DNA of 64,000 nt from Planosporangium thailandense (GTDB taxonomy: Bacteria; Actinomycetota; Actinomycetes; Mycobacteriales; Micromonosporaceae), in NCBI RefSeq assembly GCF_011947195.1, contig NZ_JAATVY010000005.1:186001-250000 (forward strand). Reading direction: 5' to 3'. The position numbers and the translations under genes were made by a program. Under the pieces are notes generated by a model, which saw nothing but the letters and a program-made list of their open reading frames with translations, was not told the DNA's origin and ran no database searches. Positions 61,042 through 64,000 of this stretch are shown here, in pieces; position 1 is the stretch's first letter; each line of letters opens with the position of its first letter.

Positions 61042-64000
61042 TTGCTGCTCCGAATCCGTGGGCGCCACGCGCCCGGTCACCGCCTGCGCCGACTGGTCGC
61101 CGGCGCGCTGGTGCCGATCCTCACGATGACGACGCTGTCCGTTCCGGCGGTCGCGTACGCGGACACGCCTCCGCCGTCGGGCCCGTCGGAGCCGCCCTCA
61201 CCGGCGGACCTGCGGGCTGATCGCGCCGACGTCCGGTGGCTGATGCGGTTCGGCGGTCCGGCTACGGCGAAGGCCGCGAAGGCCGCGCTGCTGGGTTCGG
61301 ACGAGGACGTCCGGCAGTTCCTCACCACCGGTCAGGAGTCGTTGCGCGGTCACGACCTGCGCGTTCAGGTCCTGCGCCTGATGGCTGCCGGTGGCCCCGG
61401 GGTGCGGGCCGCCGCGAGCAAGGCACTCGATGGCTCGGACTCCGACCGCGAGGACTTCGTCCGTTCCGGCTGGGACAAGGCGTGGGTCCAGGATGAGCGG
61501 GCGCGGGCGGTGCTGGTGAGCAACGAGGGCGGGTTCGCGGTGCAGCGGGCAGCGAAGACCGCTCTGGACGCCGGGGACGACGCGATAGCCGAGTTCCTGG
61601 CGTCTGGTCAGTTCAAGGCGCGCGAGCAGGACGAGCGTGCACAGGTGCTGTCCATCATGGAGTCAGGTGGGGCGGCCACCAGGGACATGGCGAAGGCGGC
61701 CCTTGACGGTGGGCCGGAGACGATCCGCGAGTTCCTGGCCACCGGTGCGGAGGTCGGGCGCGCGCGGGACGCGACGCTGGCGTCGGTGACCGAGCTGGCC
61801 GACCAGGCCAAGGCCGCAGGCCAACAGGCCGCCGCCGAGACGGAGGCCGCGAAGGAGGCCGCCGCGCAGGCTCTCGCGGCGGCCGAACGGGCCAAGGCGG
61901 CGGCGCAGCAGGCGGCCGCGGAGACCGCGGCCGCGAAGGACTCCGCGGCGAAGGCCGCCGCTGCGGCGGGTCGGGCCGCGGACGCCGCGAGCCAGGCCGC
62001 GAACGCCGCGCAGGTCGCGATCGGGGCGGCCAACCAGGCGCATGCGGCGGCCCGCGCGGCGGCCGGGGCGGCGGCGCGCGCTGCCAGCCTGGCGGTACAG
62101 GCCGGGGACGCCGCGAGGCGGGCCTACCAGGAGGCCTCGGCCGCGACGCTCGACAAGAACAGAGCCGACGACGCCCGTAGGGCCGCCACGGACGCATTGA
62201 AGATCGTGCAGGTGGCGAAGGCCGCCGCGCAGGCCGCGCAGCAGGCGTCCCAGGCCGGAAGCGCGGCGGGACAGGCCGCGCTCGCGGCGGCGTCGGCATC
62301 GGACCACGCCGACAAGGCGGGCCAGGCCGCGGATGAGGCCGGCGGCTACTCGCAGGCCGCCGGCGAGGAGGCCGACCGGGCCCGGCGCAACGCCGCGGCC
62401 GCCCACGCGGCGGCGGCCCGCGCGACGAGGGCGGCGAACGCCGCCAAGGCACTGGCCGACAAGGCCGCAGCCGCCGCGCGGGAAGCCGCGCAGGCGGCCC
62501 AGGACGCCGCGGCGCACGCCGAGGCCGCCGCGGTCGCCGCCAACAAGGCGGCCGACGCTGCGGGGCAGGCCCGCGACAAGGCGGCGGAGGCCAAGGCACA
62601 CGCCGACGCCGCGATCGCGGCCGCGAACGACGCCAGCGCCGCCGCGAGCCAGGCCGAGAAGGTGGCGGCGATCGCGGACGCGGCCGAGACGGAGCGGCTC
62701 CAGCTTCAGACCGACGAGGGGGTCGCGGCGGCCGAGGCCGCGCTGCGCACCGAGGAGGAACAGCGCAACCAGGCTACGTGGGACGCCGAGGAGCAGGCCC
62801 ACCGTGACGCCGAGACCCAGCAGTTGCTGGCCGATGCCGCCGCACCCGGGGCTCCCGCCGACGTGATGCTCAGCAAGGGCCGGCAGGCGGCGATGCGGCT
62901 GCTGACCGCCGCCGGGCCGTACACGAGCAGCGCAGCCGAGGAGGCCCTGATCGGTGGCGAGACGGAGATGCGCTATTTCCTCACCGACGGGCTGGCCGCG
63001 GCCGGGGAGCAGGACGACCGGACGAGGGTGGCGTACCTCGCCGAGTACGGCCAGCCCGCCGCGCTGCGAACCGCTGCGGAGCAGGCGCTGGCCGGCCCCA
63101 TCGCCGGGGTCCGCGCGTTCCTCAGGACCCGCGCCTACCCGGGCAAGGCCAACGACGACCGGGCCAGGATCCTGCAGTTGATGGAGGCCGCCGGCCCCGA
63201 TTCCGCGACCCACGCCGCCGGCGCCAAAGCCCTGGACGGTACCGACGCGGACCGGCAGGAGTTTCTCGCCCACGGTCAGTACGTCGCCGCGGTCCACGAC
63301 GAGCGTGCTCAGATCCTGAAGATCCTGTCGGCTACGCCCGGGCCCGGCCCGGAGGTCGCGTCGGCCGCCAAGGTCGCGCTGGCCGGACCCGAGTCGTACC
63401 TGCGCGGCTTCCTGCGCGTCGGGCTCGCTCGCGCCCAGGAACGCGACTACTTCGCCGCGACGCACCGGGCCCGGGTGGGCGCGGTCGTGGCCGAAGCGGC
63501 GCGCACCGCGGCGGTCGCCCAGCAGAACGCCTACGAAGCCGCGCGGGCCGCTGTCGTCGCCCGCGGCGCCAGCGACGACGCCACCCGCTACGCCAACCAG
63601 GCGGCCGAGTCCGCCCGGCAGGCCAGCGGGTACGCCAGCCAGGCCGGTGAGTCGGCCAAGCGGGCCCAGCAATCGGCCGACCGGGCTGCCGCGTCCGCCG
63701 CGACCGCCCGGAGCGCCGCCGCGTCGGCTCACGCCGATGCGCAGCAGGCCGACCGGTCGGCCGCCGACGCCCGGTGGTCGGCGTACGTGGCTGCGGACCA
63801 TGCCGGTGACGCGCGGGCCGCGGCCGACCGGGCCCGTGAGGATGCAGAGGCGGCCCACAAGAGCGCCGAGGAGGCGCAGCAGGACTACCGGACCGCCTAC
63901 GACATCGCCCTCGACAAGATCAAACAGGAGGAGGAGGCTCGGCGGAAGAACCCGGGCTCCAGCGACGGCAAGCACTGCGACCGGCCGGCCGGCTACGGCG
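61042..64000 (+). CDS. secreted ALF-repeat, Ala-rich coiled-coil protein (3' end beyond window)
   Basis: Open from TTG 61042 to the window end, 986 residues so far. GAGGGGA at six bases upstream supports the TTG; ATG 61000 is an alternative. Signal peptide about 15-40 (VAGALVPILTMTTLSVPAVA). Four ALF repeats (about 60-240; pattern AAKAAL-GSDEDVRQFL-TTGQ), then about 300 residues of Ala/Gln-rich coiled coil, four more ALF repeats (about 615-810), and another coil ending KHCDRPAGYG. ALF repeats with Ala-rich coils are known in actinobacterial polymorphic toxins, whose toxin domain is C-terminal; that end is not visible. Confidence 0.85.
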   Translation, partial: MLLRIRGRHAPGHRLRRLVAGALVPILTMTTLSVPAVAYADTPPPSGPSEPPSPADLRADRADVRWLMRFGGPATAKAAKAALLGSDEDVRQFLTTGQESLRGHDLRVQVLRLMAAGGPGVRAAASKALDGSDSDREDFVRSGWDKAWVQDERARAVLVSNEGGFAVQRAAKTALDAGDDAIAEFLASGQFKAREQDERAQVLSIMESGGAATRDMAKAALDGGPETIREFLATGAEVGRARDATLASVTELADQAKAAGQQAAAETEAAKEAAAQALAAAERAKAAAQQAAAETAAAKDSAAKAAAAAGRAADAASQAANAAQVAIGAANQAHAAARAAAGAAARAASLAVQAGDAARRAYQEASAATLDKNRADDARRAATDALKIVQVAKAAAQAAQQASQAGSAAGQAALAAASASDHADKAGQAADEAGGYSQAAGEEADRARRNAAAAHAAAARATRAANAAKALADKAAAAAREAAQAAQDAAAHAEAAAVAANKAADAAGQARDKAAEAKAHADAAIAAANDASAAASQAEKVAAIADAAETERLQLQTDEGVAAAEAALRTEEEQRNQATWDAEEQAHRDAETQQLLADAAAPGAPADVMLSKGRQAAMRLLTAAGPYTSSAAEEALIGGETEMRYFLTDGLAAAGEQDDRTRVAYLAEYGQPAALRTAAEQALAGPIAGVRAFLRTRAYPGKANDDRARILQLMEAAGPDSATHAAGAKALDGTDADRQEFLAHGQYVAAVHDERAQILKILSATPGPGPEVASAAKVALAGPESYLRGFLRVGLARAQERDYFAATHRARVGAVVAEAARTAAVAQQNAYEAARAAVVARGASDDATRYANQAAESARQASGYASQAGESAKRAQQSADRAAASAATARSAAASAHADAQQADRSAADARWSAYVAADHAGDARAAADRAREDAEAAHKSAEEAQQDYRTAYDIALDKIKQEEEARRKNPGSSDGKHCDRPAGYG

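Noticed and set aside
61663-63975. Long minus-strand open frame opposite the ALF-repeat gene
   Set aside because: It mirrors the Ala-rich GCC/GCG codons of the plus gene, has no ribosome site or recognisable domain, and the plus frame has a signal peptide and repeat motifs.

Overview
The window is a roughly 72% GC stretch of actinobacterial chromosome, most likely from a filamentous Micromonosporaceae-type actinomycete. The support is GTG/TTG starts, WhiD-like, LuxR and PspC-kinase regulators, DUF5319/DUF6350/DUF6297/DUF1918 genes and a secreted ALF-repeat protein. Two blocks keep the gene order known from Mycobacterium tuberculosis: alr-tsaE-tsaB-rimI-tsaD-groES-groEL-whiB3-DUF5319-guaB2-guaB3-choD-guaA (about 2-26 kb) and chorismate mutase-uvrD/pcrA-sucC-sucD-DUF6350-purN-purH (about 38-49 kb). 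It is therefore mostly core chromosome; I see no insertion sequence, prophage, CRISPR array, rRNA or tRNA.

Layout. 0-7.3 kb: acpS tail, nnrE/nnrD, mscL with a zinc ribbon, alr, an alpha/beta hydrolase, and the tRNA t6A genes tsaE-tsaB-rimI-tsaD. 7.3-13.7 kb: a 35-residue membrane peptide, a heterodimeric ABC exporter whose two ATPase halves have complementary losses, ybaK, a methyltransferase, DUF1918. 13.7-22.9 kb: groES-groEL behind two CIRCE operators, a WhiD-like regulator, an orphan LuxR regulator, guaB2, guaB3, a GMC oxidase. 22.9-28.3 kb: amt with a GlnR-like box, guaA, PspC, two tandem double-Nudix genes. 28.3-38.4 kb: phosphatidylserine synthase and decarboxylase, a PspC envelope-stress group with kinase and regulator, an ABC transporter, a PIG-L deacetylase, and chorismate mutase preceded by a Phe/Tyr-rich leader peptide and a hairpin. 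38.6-51.7 kb: pcrA, a B12-binding mutase subunit, sucCD, DUF6350, purN-purH, mdh, icd. 51.7-64 kb: WecG/TagA glycosyltransferase, DUF4232 lipoprotein-like protein, sulfurylase/APS kinase fusion, ppc, a secreted trypsin-like pseudoprotease with FG-GAP repeats, a small secreted protein, and an ALF-repeat protein cut by the window end.

The genes serve purine supply (guaB2, guaB3, guaA, purN, purH, with amt feeding nitrogen), the TCA cycle and anaplerosis (sucCD, mdh, icd, ppc), translation quality (t6A genes, ybaK), protein folding, phospholipid synthesis and envelope stress sensing.

The most unusual signals are: (1) a likely attenuator, peptide with the run FYYFFY plus a 12-bp GC hairpin, ahead of chorismate mutase; (2) seven copies of a 48-bp palindrome placed just after stop codons, with compensatory arm changes and a loop that flips orientation; (3) a 92-bp palindrome read in frame inside pcrA; (4) a trypsin fold with all three catalytic residues changed, attached to a nearly identical 342-bp tandem repeat; (5) many genes with a TANNNT box 6-8 nt before the start codon, suggesting leaderless mRNAs.
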